Made by a program: the position numbers and the translations under genes. The notes under the pieces are model-generated. The model did no database searches. It saw only the letters and a list, made by a program, of their open reading frames with translations, and was not told the DNA's origin. Below, piece by piece: positions 54,874-64,000 of a DNA stretch of 64,000 nt. The stretch covers positions 930,001-994,000 of the forward strand of contig JAHQRK010000027.1 in the NCBI GenBank assembly GCA_019828595.1, given 5' to 3'. The DNA comes from Aphanomyces cochlioides (taxonomy: Eukaryota; Oomycota; Saprolegniomycetes; Saprolegniales; Verrucalvaceae). Position 1 is the stretch's first letter. Every line of letters starts with the position of its first letter.

Positions 54874-55280
54874 CTATAGATCACTCTTAGACTGTGTATG
54901 GATTATTCACAAGGCTAGTACTTTACTCCTTCAGTCGAGTGGCGATTCTGCTCAAAGGAGACTAACAACGCGGACCCACTCGTGGAGAAATACTGTGATG
55001 TCGAGTAAAATGACCACACAACCGCTTCGAGAAGACAGTTGAAATACCTTGGCAAACAAGGTTGAGGGACAGGGACAGAGAGGGACACCCAGGGATAGAG
55101 GGGAAAAGGTAAAGGCAACCAAGAAGTGCTACCAAATGTAGCAAACTAGGCAGAGGAAGGCAAATTGTAGAATGAATTAGATCTCAACTTAACTCTAATC
55201 TAGCACATCCTTGTAACTTTAAGCCACATCCTATTGTCACATCGCTTTGGTTGGTGTTGAGGGGCGTTTACGCTAGTTTC
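54874..55280. other. Presumed 5' leader/LTR region of inner gypsy; no gene
   Basis: No repeat partner was found downstream of pol, so the LTR is not demonstrated. A purine-rich stretch (GGGACAGGGACAGAGAGGGAC) is present near 55069-55090. Confidence 0.35.
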
Positions 55281-56020
55281 CTAAGTCGTAAACTGCGTTA
55301 CAGCATTCAGCCGAAGTCCTGAGCCAAACCGGTGGCTCAGGATCGCTACAAAAACGATGGAATCCCAAGGTTTTTCAAACGTGGAGAGAGTCTCAGCAAT
55401 GAGATTGTAATGACTTTGGGCACTCGGGTCTTCTTCATCCTCTAAAGGACGAAACACCAGCAAGGAGAATCGCCTTGTCAAACAGTAGAGGATGTCATCT
55501 GCATCCTTTTCAGTCGAATCCTCGTATACAGCAAATATGGCGATATAGTGGCGTCCTGAGCTTTGCCAACCGTCAATTACAAGGCCAAAACGTTCTGGTA
55601 GCTTCTTAGAAATTTTGCCTTGAACACGAGTGAATAATGCTTCCAAATATTTCTTGATTGTTTTCGTCGAGATCGGGGACATTTTAGTGTTCTGTTTGGT
55701 GAAAAAATCTCGCTTTCACAAAAGCTTAGGGGCAGCCTTTCCATAATTATCCACTCAATCCAGCGGAATATGTCGTGCGTTCGTACGTCTTTTGATGTCT
55801 TCTACACTTTCACTTCTTCCATTCTTGCCTCAAATTCAGTTATGTAATTGGGATGTTTTTCGTTCAAATGACGCATGTGATTTGTGTAGCCGTTACTCTT
55901 TGTGTACGCTTTTTGGCAAATACTGCAAACAGACTTGACTTTTCCTTGCTTTAGTTCATCTGTGAAGAGCACGCTGACGATGTGGCTGTTTTTCCATGAA
56001 GGCGCCTCGTCAGATGACAT
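55281..56020 (-). pseudogene. hAT transposase (BED zinc finger and start of the core), broken
   Basis: From the ATG at 56020 the frame has a BED-type zinc finger (C..C in SVCSICQKAY, H..H in NHMRHLNEKH). An in-frame TAG lies at about 55802. The frame goes on (DIFRWIEWIIMERLPL) and shifts near 55690 into KKLPERFGLVIDGWQSSGRH, the conserved start of the hAT catalytic domain (first D in VIDGW). It ends with a remnant of the ASHRF-like block (LSHRFGSG). The hAT C-terminus is missing. It is the original cargo of the TIR pair 48451/59689. Confidence 0.75.
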
Positions 56021-56216
56021 GGTCTTCGTGAATGATCTCATTGAAAAAGGGGAAAATGTCAAAAGGTGTATAATGTACAGAGATCTGGGAAATATAAGAC
56101 CAGCAACTAACCCTACCCTACAATAGAACCTTCATAATTGATATTATAAATTATAACAGGAAATATAATTGGCAGGATGCCAGCCATCATTTCATGGCCA
56201 TAAAGTGACAAACGTG

Positions 56217-56640
56217 ATGTCAGACAAGCACCAAGGCCTGAGTAAGCTACGACGCTCCTACACGGCGTCATACAAACTCAAGATTCTTCGTGCCGTTGAA
56301 GAAGAAGGCATGCAGGCTGTTGTTGCGAGAACTGGAAAACTATACGAAAATGGGACGCGACAGCGTTGAAATCCCTTCAAGCCCAAGCGAAAAGGTCCCC
56401 TGGTGCGGGGAGACCGTGTATTCTTCCACAGCCTCAAGTAAGCATAATAAATATATCATACTTTACTCTTCTTAATAACAATAGAATCTTCTCCATTTCA
56501 TGGAGTTCTTACGACAAAAACGACGTCCTCTGAGCACCTTTCACATGGTGCAGTATCTGAAGACACACCACTCAGAGTGGTTGCGATAGTGGTTGGGATT
56601 GTTCGACAACACATCCTCGAAATGGATACAGTAAGTATTA
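56217..56640 (+). pseudogene. Helix-turn-helix (pogo/CENP-B-like) remnant inside the MULE
   Basis: MSDKHQGLSKLRRSYTASYK and ILRAVEEEGMQAVVARTG resemble the N-terminal HTH of pogo/Jerky-type transposases. A frame change leads to KSLQAQAKRSPGAGRP, then a GTAAGC..ATAG intron-like piece (about 56434-56485) and FMEFLRQKRRPLSTFHMV with HSEWLR, like the second HTH. A stop follows. The catalytic part is absent. Confidence 0.4.
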
Positions 56641-57016
56641 AATTGTAGATGTTTTCACTTTATCTATGACTGCTATGACTTTTCATTGAATGCATGGTAT
56701 TTTGCAATATCGTAGGTATTCTAGTTACTTTCACAGTGCATAAACTTTAATGATAGCCTTAAATACAAAGTTCTTGTTCTTGAGACGACACCAATATATA
56801 ATTTAATAGGATAAAATATTTCACAGGTCCATGACTTCAACTTGAGTTTGAAACTGACCAATCACCGAAGAGCCGCCGCTGGTCTTATATTTCCCAGATC
56901 GCTGTATCAAAATATTTCCAAAATGAGCAAAATGTGTATAAACGACAATCATTCTTGTGTCATATTGTGTATTGTGAATGTGTCGTCAATTAGTGTATAA
57001 TTATGTGAAAATTGGT
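56641..57016. other. Non-coding interior of the MULE
   Basis: AT-rich; no conserved frame was recognised. Confidence 0.4.
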
Positions 57017-58173
57017 CCTTCTGGATACACGTCGGGCTTGCCAGAAAGTCCTTGGAGTTGATTGTTCGCATAGTAAGTGCTCTTCTTTTAGTGGTGTTCA
57101 GATCGCTCTGGTTGGACGTGATGGCAACTGTCGAAATATTTTGTTAGTTAGCACCTGCTGAAGACATCGATACATATTTGTGGTTTTTCTCGACTTTGAT
57201 ATCATCTGGCTTTGATTTTACCGAAGTGCCAATATTTTGTGATCGCCATCCTGCCTTGTTGTCAGTTGCTTCTACACTTGGACTCGTGCTGCGGTATTGT
57301 ACTCAACATATTCTTCGAAATGTTCGCTCCAAATACCCTCGATTCACACCACGCCACTCAAATCTCATTTGGAGAATCCAGGCAGCAGAAAGCGATGATG
57401 AGTACAACCATGCTCTAGAGGCACTATCCGTCGAAGTTGGATCTGATGTTTACAACTACCTCAAGAATATTGCTCCCATTCACTGGTGTTTACATGCAAA
57501 CATTGGTGTGAAATCATTGTATGGATGGCGGACAAGCAATTTTGTTGAAAGCTTGTTTGATTCTCAATTGGTGCAGGGGATGAGAAGCCTTCCTCCCATG
57601 CAATTCCTTGAAGCTGTCTGCAGTAGCATGGTCGACGCTGCATATCAACGATCTCAATCAGCAACTAAATGGATTCAGGAATCCATTTTAGTCACACCTG
57701 CGCCTCAAAAGATGTATGACATTATGCAGTCCAGCATGCGTCTGATGACATTGCGTACGTGTGGAATACCTCCTCAAGTACTCGTTTACGCCGCCGTGTG
57801 AACAAAATTTTGTTCAATTGCACTTGTCCGTTTATGGACAAATTTGGTATACCATGTCGGCACTTGATTGCCGCTTTGAACTCCATGAATGAGTTGGAGA
57901 AGATCCACTCTGCGTTTTCCGAGTGCTACCTCGTTTCATTGTACGAGGAGGCCTTTCGCAATAAGTCGGTTTTTGTTCCTTTGGAAACCGAAGTTGAACA
58001 GAGAGGTAAGCAACGAGGTTGACGTTTGCCTTCCCCCTGTTGTATCACGACAGCCGGGGCGCCCAAAGATGAAACGTATACGAAGTAAAGGTGAAGTTGG
58101 CGACATGTCCTCGTACAGATGCTCGAAGTGTAGCAAGCCAGGTCACAATAAACGTCGATGCAATTTGACGTAA
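57017..58173 (+). pseudogene. MULE transposase C-terminal region with SWIM and CCHC zinc motifs, frameshifted
   Basis: Segments in order: KVLGVDCSHSKCSSFSGVQ with GRDGN (first catalytic D). After a frame change, TYLWFFSTLISSGFDF and IFCDRHPALLSVAS (second D), then YCTQHILRNV, then a Tyr/Trp-rich helical region. Another frame change at about 57790 gives the SWIM motif NCTCPFMDKFGIPCRHLIAA. After a possible intron or frameshift near 58000, a CCHC knuckle (CSKCSKPGHNKRRC) follows. The N-terminal part of the transposase is missing. The order is that of MULE/FAR1-type transposases. Confidence 0.75.
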
Positions 58174-58248
58174 GCCGCGCGAACAAATCTCATAGATGCA
58201 TTGATTGTTTATTACTGCAGCATATATAACAATCTAGATACAATGAAA

Positions 58249-59166
58249 TCATGCATTTCGGCATTTGCTTGAACCACACTGGCATTCAAACCATAAATCT
58301 TTTTTGCCATAATCGACTGACTACTCCTCGCCTGGTAAAACGATTTTCGTCGTAGCAACCACAACAGTAATATGGCGCCGATTCTGGACTTCAAAGAAAC
58401 CACAGTTTGCATCACACGAGTGATTGATAAATCGAGTGATGTTGCCATACTTTTCAGCATCAATGAAGAGCTTCTTCCCTCTGGTAGATCTTGCCCCTAA
58501 AGCAATCACATATGAGTTTTGCTGGGTCTTATCGCGGGTGAAATCGTGCGTCGTGAGAATGCCAGAGTACTCGCCAACCACAGTGCCCTGTTCGATGAGG
58601 TTTTTAGTCGTCAACGTATAACCAAGGCGGCCCATTTTCAAGACAAGTCCATCCAAGTTCTTCAATCGATTTCCGCAGTCTTGGAGAACACAATTGTTGT
58701 TTGCACAAAACATGCCAGAGCGAGCATTTGGGCAATAATCGATTCTGCATCTCTCTTCACACTTACACCAATCAACTTCTCCAATGTCATGAATAGAGAT
58801 GCCACGCGGGTTCAATGTGTGGTTGATATTCACAACACTTGCAGGCCATTCAGCATCAATCAAAGGACCATCGCTGACTTCATTGTCGTTTGGCTGAGCG
58901 GTTGTACTGTCGAGGGGGAAATCGACTGATTGAGTGACAGCAGTGCAATCAAAGTCTTCAGGGAAAACATCATGCGGAATCTTGTTGCCTTCAATGTTGC
59001 TGGCATCCAAGCTTTCGATTTGCTCAGTGCCGTGCTCAATATCTTTCGGCTGCCGAGGTCCAGGTTCCTGGATAGTTTGTTCTTGTGCAAGAATTTCGAC
59101 AAAGTTAGAAAGCTTCTTCGACATCATGACAGAGACATGATACGCACGCTTGGAGTCTCTAACCAT
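58249..59166 (-). pseudogene. SET-domain protein-lysine methyltransferase-like gene inside the MULE, one premature stop
   Basis: The frame has an acidic N-terminal region, a pre-SET/AWS-like Cys cluster (CKCEERCRIDYCPN, FCANNNC, DCGNR) and a SET domain (GTVVGEYSGILTT, KKLFIDAEKYGNITRF, NHSCDANC). The hallmark NHSC pseudoknot motif is intact. A TAG at 58321-58323 falls directly before the conserved DYG segment. The same frame then continues through SVDYGKKDLWF to a post-SET CQCGSSKC and a stop at 58249. The frame is open upstream to about 59240. A possible first exon, MDFETKSDNTQ.., at 59404-59342 ends at a GTAAGG donor. Such enzymes methylate histone lysines. One base change inactivates it, or readthrough occurs. 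Confidence 0.72.
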
Positions 59167-59820
59167 GACTCGAAGCTTGTTGTATTTCTTCTTTCTCGAT
59201 TTTGGCTTTGAATAGCCGGCCTTCCTGTGCGTTGCTTCTTAAAGCTATACTCCTTTTCTCCATATGTGGGAATATCTGTGAAGTCAATTCCTTTTCGATG
59301 TTCCCTCAGTCGCAATTCGAATTTATCGGTCGTATCCTTACCTGCATGAGATATGCATCCTTGGATAGACCTTGTGTATTGTCGGATTTTGTTTCAAAGT
59401 CCATCTGTCAGGTGGAAAGGAAATTTCGAAATGTGTAAAATGTGTCACAATGTGTATAATGAGTGGTTGTCATTATTTTCTCCAAAATTTTGTAACCCTA
59501 ACCATTTTTATCACTTTTTTGAAATATTTTCAAATTTTATACACCTTTTGACATTTTCCCTTGAAAAGGGTGTTCGGTAAACAGTCACTATCCGGAAAAA
59601 TGGGAAAAAGTCATTTATAATTTAAAAATCATAATCGCATTTTTAAATTATAATGACTGGAATGCATTATGCCTTTTTTCCCAGCCCTGGTTGCGATCAA
59701 TGCATGTGCTACATGTTCAAGTCAGCCCTTGTCAATACCGTGAAAGATACATCAATGTGAGATAACGTATGGAGCCGGCAGAAGATATCATGGATAGTAT
59801 GGTCAAGGCATGTATATTTA

Positions 59821-62580
59821 CAGATATTTGGGGGTTGCGAAAGGAACGCGAAACCTCTTCAAATGCATACTATTAGTTTCTATGGCATTTCCATCATAGT
59901 GAGTGACTTGGTTGCATGGATATCTGTTGCAGTGGTCAAGTGATGCCTGAATGCCCGTCAAGGAGGTAAAATCGCCCGTGAAAGTCGTCCAAGCCGCCAA
60001 GCTATGGAAGCATGCGATTGACAAGACGCATGACTATCAATCAAGTGGAGCTGCAAGCCATTCGAATGATCGAGGGGATGATTGCTTGTCGTCAGGCCAC
60101 GCTGGAGTGACTCTGAATGAATGCAAACAAGCAACAAACAAGCAAAACAGGTACATTAGATCTCACTTAATCTCATTCTTACTCTTTGCAATGTGTGTAT
60201 AGAGTGTAGCATAGCTCATCTCGTCGAGACGAAGCTTTTCGAATTGTTCAGTGGCAAGATTTTTGAAAAGTGAATGGCAAAGCTTTTTGAAACAACGAGA
60301 GTAAAGGGCAGTTGAGTTTGTCGAGGTGAGTTGAGGAATAGAGCCTGCAGGTACATCAGAGAATTTTAACAAATGCTCAATCGCACGTCGTAGCTTGGAT
60401 AGATTTACTCGATCCGAATTCTTCGCAAAATGTTTTGGCCGTATCAATCTCAATGGTGAACGAGACTGCTCAGGTACACCTTTCCACCATAGCATCCACA
60501 TATCAGACATCTTTCCTGTTGGGCAAGCTAGATATTCTGTTGACTGCTGAGGCAAAAACATGAGCTCAGAGGTCACACTGGGTTGAAGGCACGAGGTTGC
60601 CGAATTGATGCTTTGGGTGGTATTGGCCACAAGATCCTTTAATATAGCAGAACGAATTTGATCAAAGAGGTCGTGAATAGACTCGTTTGACACTGCACTT
60701 CTTTGATACCTCTGCAATTGCTTGCTTATGCTTTTTGTAATCAATTCGGGCATTTCACTTATCGTTTGCAAGACATTTTGGAGCTCATTTTTAACACAGT
60801 TGAGCTGATGTGACAACACTACATGGGGGGGAACACCACTTGCACGCATACCTGTCGTAGTATTGTGGACAACCCCACAATGGACACGCCCTTTTAAAGT
60901 TGGAATCAAGTTGGATCTCCAAAGAGCGGATGAAAAGAATGGGTGATTCTTCTCGACAACTGATTCCAACCAGTCCATGTTGTACACGATTGATGCCAAG
61001 AGATAAGGCACTGACATACGAAAACAGCTCGGATACCACGTTGAATACCCTGGCAGAATCACTTCCCACTGGTCACCTGTAAGCACACTCGACTCGAAGT
61101 GGGGTGGCAAAATGGCAAACTCTTATGTGTTGACATTGAGGCCTATGACTATAATATATGATCTGTGTGTGAGTCTACCTACCTGCAGCTGCCCGTCCGA
61201 CGAATTGATCGCCACCAGATCCAGTAAAGTTGTACCGCCCTTGAACAGGTCCAAGTGTCCAACCAGCCCGAAGATAGACAGACACGGGATTTGGACCACC
61301 TGGGTTGCTGGACAACTCGCTGGCGACCCCCTTTCGATAGGAATGCGTTCCTATGTCATCGACCGAGAGTCCTACGGAATCGGTAGTACAAAGTCTACTC
61401 TAGAATGTACCTAAATGGCATGTCTTTGAAAGCCACGCTGAGAACCGTTCTTCTGCGTTTGGCCCAAACAAGAGAGTTGTAGAATCGTCTCTCTGGGCAC
61501 CCCTAGTGAATACCAGTACTGCTAGACTTCATACCAAATTAGTCGAACGTGAAGTAGGTTCAACAAACCTCAAGATTGGACATATTTCAGGACTGTTGGG
61601 GTTGGCGAAGACACGATGAGGATGGCAGTTTGCACCCTCTTGATCATTTTTTGCTCGACTGTACTGAACAACCAGAGCATCACCTACCATGACACTTACA
61701 TCATGTTAGAATGAACAATACCTTCCCATGTAATGTGATTATAGCGAAGAGCGCCGACACTGGCAGCTCTTGCAATCAAATTCCAACACATTAAGAGATA
61801 GCAATGAGCAATTCGATAAGATTTCTTATCATTTTCGCCATGAAGCGCTTTTTGCGCTAGATAACGATAGCCTATACAGGAATTTCAATTAGAAGACGTT
61901 AACAATCGACCTCACCATCAATCGATACTGGATCTTTGCCCTCGCCGATGGGCATTTTCCCCTCCTCTTTCAGCATTGCCACCTTTCTTTTGTAGCCACT
62001 CAAATAATATAAACAATGTCAAGTTTGAAATTAGGTGAACTTACCTGCAAGAACTGTGACGAGCTCGTCGGACATTTTGACGCGATTTTCACGATGCAAA
62101 TAGACGATAGCACTGCGACACGCATTTATAGCCGCTGACGACTTATACTGCGGCCCCTCATTATCTTTTCCTTTTGTATTCTTCTGAGCCTCGTGACTCA
62201 GAAAGCGCTTGCATGCATGCGGGTCAAGTGGAAGCACAACCTTACCGTTGGCAACCAGTTGAGGGTGCTCTATCTCCAGCCAAGCGTGCAACCGGCGTAC
62301 TACAGTGTTGTATTGATATCTTGTCCTTGGGGCAAGACGCATGCTCATCACTTCATCACCTTTGTCCATGCGTGTGCTTATCATGCAGAAACTTGGAAAC
62401 TTAATACGTCTGATGAGCCGGATAAACGTTTCTCCGTCGTTTCGCGAATCCATATATATCCTGAGATATATTCTCGCATATACAAACGGCAAGTCAAATT
62501 ATATCTATATATCCCACATTGCGAAATCTCGCATTTCGCGATTCCCATATACATCCGGCAAAATAGTTTCGTGAACCACA
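59821..62580. mobile_element. Crypton (tyrosine-recombinase DNA transposon) in the carrier 3' LTR
   Basis: The boundaries come from LTR continuity: the LTR runs to TATATTTA at 59820 and resumes at TATATTTA 62581, so 8 bp are shared at the two junctions. There are no terminal inverted repeats, as expected for Cryptons. It encodes a tyrosine recombinase on the minus strand. It is independent of the hAT, which lies in the same LTR 131 bp away. Confidence 0.85.
60163..62492 (-). pseudogene. Crypton tyrosine recombinase, frames interrupted
   Basis: The N-terminal SAM-like region (62384-62031: LAPRTRYQYNTVVRRLHAWL, KSSAAINACRSAIVYLH) is followed by GYKRKVAMLKEEGKMPIGEG and, after an AG acceptor, the catalytic core. 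Seen there are NLIARAASVGALR (first Arg), HPHRVFANPNSPEICP (H-x-x-R), THSYRKGVASEL, and LRAGWTLGPVQGRYNF (nucleophile Tyr). The last 315 codons (61110-60163) are the usual oomycete Crypton C-terminal region (LPGYSTWYPSCFRMSVPYLL). The segments are in different frames; some gaps fit short introns, but at least the junction near 62040 does not splice in frame. I treat it as decayed. Confidence 0.78.
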
Positions 62581-62767
62581 TATATTTAGATATAGTAAAT
62601 CGTATCTCACTTTCTAAAACCAATAACAAGAAGCAAGTCCAGTGGTCTCCAGTGGTCTCCTGTGGTCTCCTGTGGTCTCCATCCTTCCTAGCTCTTGACG
62701 TGAAAGGACCAAACCTTCCTCTGCAACCCATTTCATTCTAGAGTGGGTGTCACCATATTATACAACA
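62581..62767 (+). repeat. Terminal piece of the carrier 3' LTR
   Basis: It matches 42108-42273 of the 5' LTR and ends TATACAACA, followed by the duplicated GAATG. It contains an expanded array of four TGGTCTCC-type units. Confidence 0.88.
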
Positions 62768-62772
62768 GAATG

Positions 62773-64000
62773 CATGCATACTTCTATTTGAATGTCTTCA
62801 AATCGGTCATGTATTTGAATTATCGCCTCCTGGGGTACGAAAGAAGGCACTCGTAAGACAACTTTTCAACTTTTGCGCTTCATGCGTGATATTATTAGGG
62901 TTGATTGATGACAGTAAAATGCGGTTGATCGTCTGACGCACGCGGAAGAACAGGATTTCCGTCGAGCTTCCAGAACAGAATCAAATATGAATCATTAGGA
63001 GCTGCATGTCGACCATTAACAAGCATCAGGAATCACGCCTTGACTCGGTTTCAGAGAAAATCACCTTCTGAAAGCAAAATGTTTCTTTTAATCGCGTCAT
63101 TCACTTTCGGGAAACCCAATTGTAAAACGGTTCCCCACTGTCCCTCTGTCCATAACGAAGCGGGGTTCGAAGACTCGACCTCATCATGTTCATTGCGGTA
63201 TTGTGCGATGTACAAGTAAGATGCACGCCATGAAAATGCAATTGGTGACATGGATGTGTATGCCGAGTTGAGCACCACTAAGTATTCGTTACCGAGGGAG
63301 CGACGGAAATTTGGCACTGTGGTACTTGGGCAATTGTCCAATCATTTGCAGGTAATTTAGGTTTGCAGTTGGGACATATATTCACCCAATCACTGTCAGT
63401 AAGTTTGGAATCCCACAGTGCTTGTATCGGGGTTCAATTCTTTTTCAATGTCTTAGCGCGATATACTCGAAACCATCGCTTGATAACAAAGAAAATGTTT
63501 GTTTCGACTTGTTTGAGCTGTATTTAGTGATGATTTCAAATCACAGCCTTAAAAATTAGTTGGTAAAGATTATCTACTTTGGTCCAATCATATGTAATTA
63601 ACGTACTTGTTTATTTCGCATTGGATGATACAATGCACACTCTAATTCAAACAATCCAAGTACCACTTGTACTAAAATTCCGTCGTTCCCGGATAACACG
63701 CTATAATAATATTATGGAGGTTCTACTGCTGTCATGGGATTGGTGCTCGATTTTGATCCACTGCTCGATTTTGGACTTTTACGTTAGTCGAAAGTTGGTG
63801 CAGAAGAATAAAGTCACAAGTTGAATCAGGTGTCAACGATTGCGAGTTGTCCTTGCTATGCTGAATGGTTCATCGACTCGACATTCAAGCTTTACGCCGT
63901 TCTCAAAATGTAGAAATTTTCTTCACAGCATGCGCTAACATGAGACATAACACAGGACAGTGTACAATTAGACAGAAGTTAAACAAGTGTGAAGTCGGTA
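62773..64000. other. Right flank: one possible minus-strand exon, otherwise unassigned
   Basis: A 96-codon minus frame (63341-63051) has protein-like content (YIAQYRNEHDEVE, NPASLWTEGQWGTVLQLGF) but no recognised domain and no matching exon. The remaining sequence is AT-rich with no supported gene. Confidence 0.3.

Larger units (their letters stand above)
56050..59560. mobile_element. Mutator-like element (MULE) with 9-bp target duplication, carrying a SET-domain gene
   Basis: The ends are inverted copies: GGGAAAATGTCAAAAGGTGT at 56050 and its complement ending at 59560. Flanks TTGAAAAAG (56041-56049) and TTGAAAAGG (59561-59569) form a 9-bp duplication with one mismatch, the MULE hallmark. 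It inserted just upstream of the hAT transposase start. Contents: a helix-turn-helix remnant (56217-56640), MULE transposase pieces (57017-58173, plus) and a SET-domain gene (minus). Confidence 0.85.
48451..59689. mobile_element. hAT transposon (11.2 kb with nested insertions)
   Basis: Terminal inverted repeats: CAGGGGTGGGAAAAA at the left and, inverted, CAGGGCTGGGAAAAA at the right, flanked by the 8-bp duplication GTTGCGAT. Inside are a decayed hAT transposase (55281-56020, minus), an antisense gypsy element (about 49.8-54.9 kb) and a MULE (56050-59560). Short imperfect repeats (TTTAAATTA-type) lie just inside both ends. Confidence 0.9.
41967..62767 (+). mobile_element. Ty3/gypsy (chromovirus-like) retrotransposon, carrier of the nested complex
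   Basis: The element starts TGTTGCGATC and ends TATACAACA, flanked on both sides by the 5-bp duplication GAATG (41962-41966 and 62768-62772). Original order: 5' LTR, gag, protease, RT, RNase H, integrase, chromodomain, 3' LTR. The 20.8-kb span is due to three insertions: 44144-45152, 48451-59689 and 59821-62580. Removing them would leave about 5.8 kb, a normal gypsy length. The two LTRs differ by several substitutions and short indels, so the insertion is not recent. Confidence 0.9.

Noticed and set aside
48876..55280. Search for LTRs of the inner gypsy element
   Set aside because: I compared the sequence 3' of pol with that 5' of the accessory ORF and saw no convincing match, so no LTRs are annotated.
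59821..62580. Crypton block considered as a TIR transposon because of the 8-bp shared TATATTTA
   Set aside because: The two ends are not inverted repeats of each other and the encoded protein is a tyrosine recombinase, so hAT or MULE assignment was dropped.

Overview
The window looks like an accessory, transposon-rich stretch of an oomycete nuclear genome. A water mould of the order Saprolegniales (Aphanomyces or a relative) is my best guess. The reasons are very short introns (about 31-57 bp, GT..AG), a tandem family of basic coiled-coil plus START-like proteins of the kind annotated in oomycetes as 'M96 mating-specific protein family', oomycete-style Crypton, hAT, MULE, mariner and Ty3/gypsy elements, and multi-domain secreted GH17 glucanases. 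The assignment is inference; no rRNA or housekeeping marker is present.

Layout. 1-1.7 kb: decayed 3' end of a Ty3/gypsy pol. 2.7-33.4 kb: a dispersed cluster of eight M96-type loci. Four are readable with spliced models (2682-3834 +, 5126-6321 -, 20916-22036 +, 27240-28451 -), one is a truncated pseudogene (32268-33380 -), and three are fragments (9.8, 19.6 and 23.7 kb). Between them lie two long imperfect palindromes (6.9-7.6 kb and 7.9-9.8 kb), a broken FAR1/Ulp1 gene, a gag-like ORF, an antisense gypsy integrase next to a complete but dead mariner, small terminal-repeat elements, a segmental duplication, a MATE transporter pseudogene and a chimeric ORF. 29.6-32.2 kb: an intact 891-aa secreted protein with three GH17 domains. 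34.0-35.75 kb: a seven-exon conserved gene of unknown function. 36.2-39.4 kb: a membrane acyltransferase-3/double SGNH pseudogene. 39.7-41.9 kb: two head-to-head small secreted proteins that share an identical 400-bp inverted tract.

41.97-62.77 kb is one nested transposon complex. A Ty3/gypsy chromovirus-type element (5' LTR 41967-42273, 5-bp target duplication GAATG on both sides of the whole 20.8-kb block) has been hit three times. A 1.0-kb terminal-repeat element sits in its protease-RT spacer. An 11.2-kb hAT (8-bp duplication GTTGCGAT) and a 2.76-kb Crypton both sit in its 3' LTR. The hAT itself holds a second gypsy element in antisense and a 3.5-kb MULE (9-bp duplication) that carries a SET-domain histone methyltransferase-like gene.

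How the genes relate: the host genes that still read (M96-type proteins, GH17 protein, small secreted proteins) fit sexual or developmental regulation and cell-wall or secreted functions. The rest records repeated duplication, decay and insertion. Exon models were built by eye from splice signals and agreement between paralogs; none is transcript-verified.
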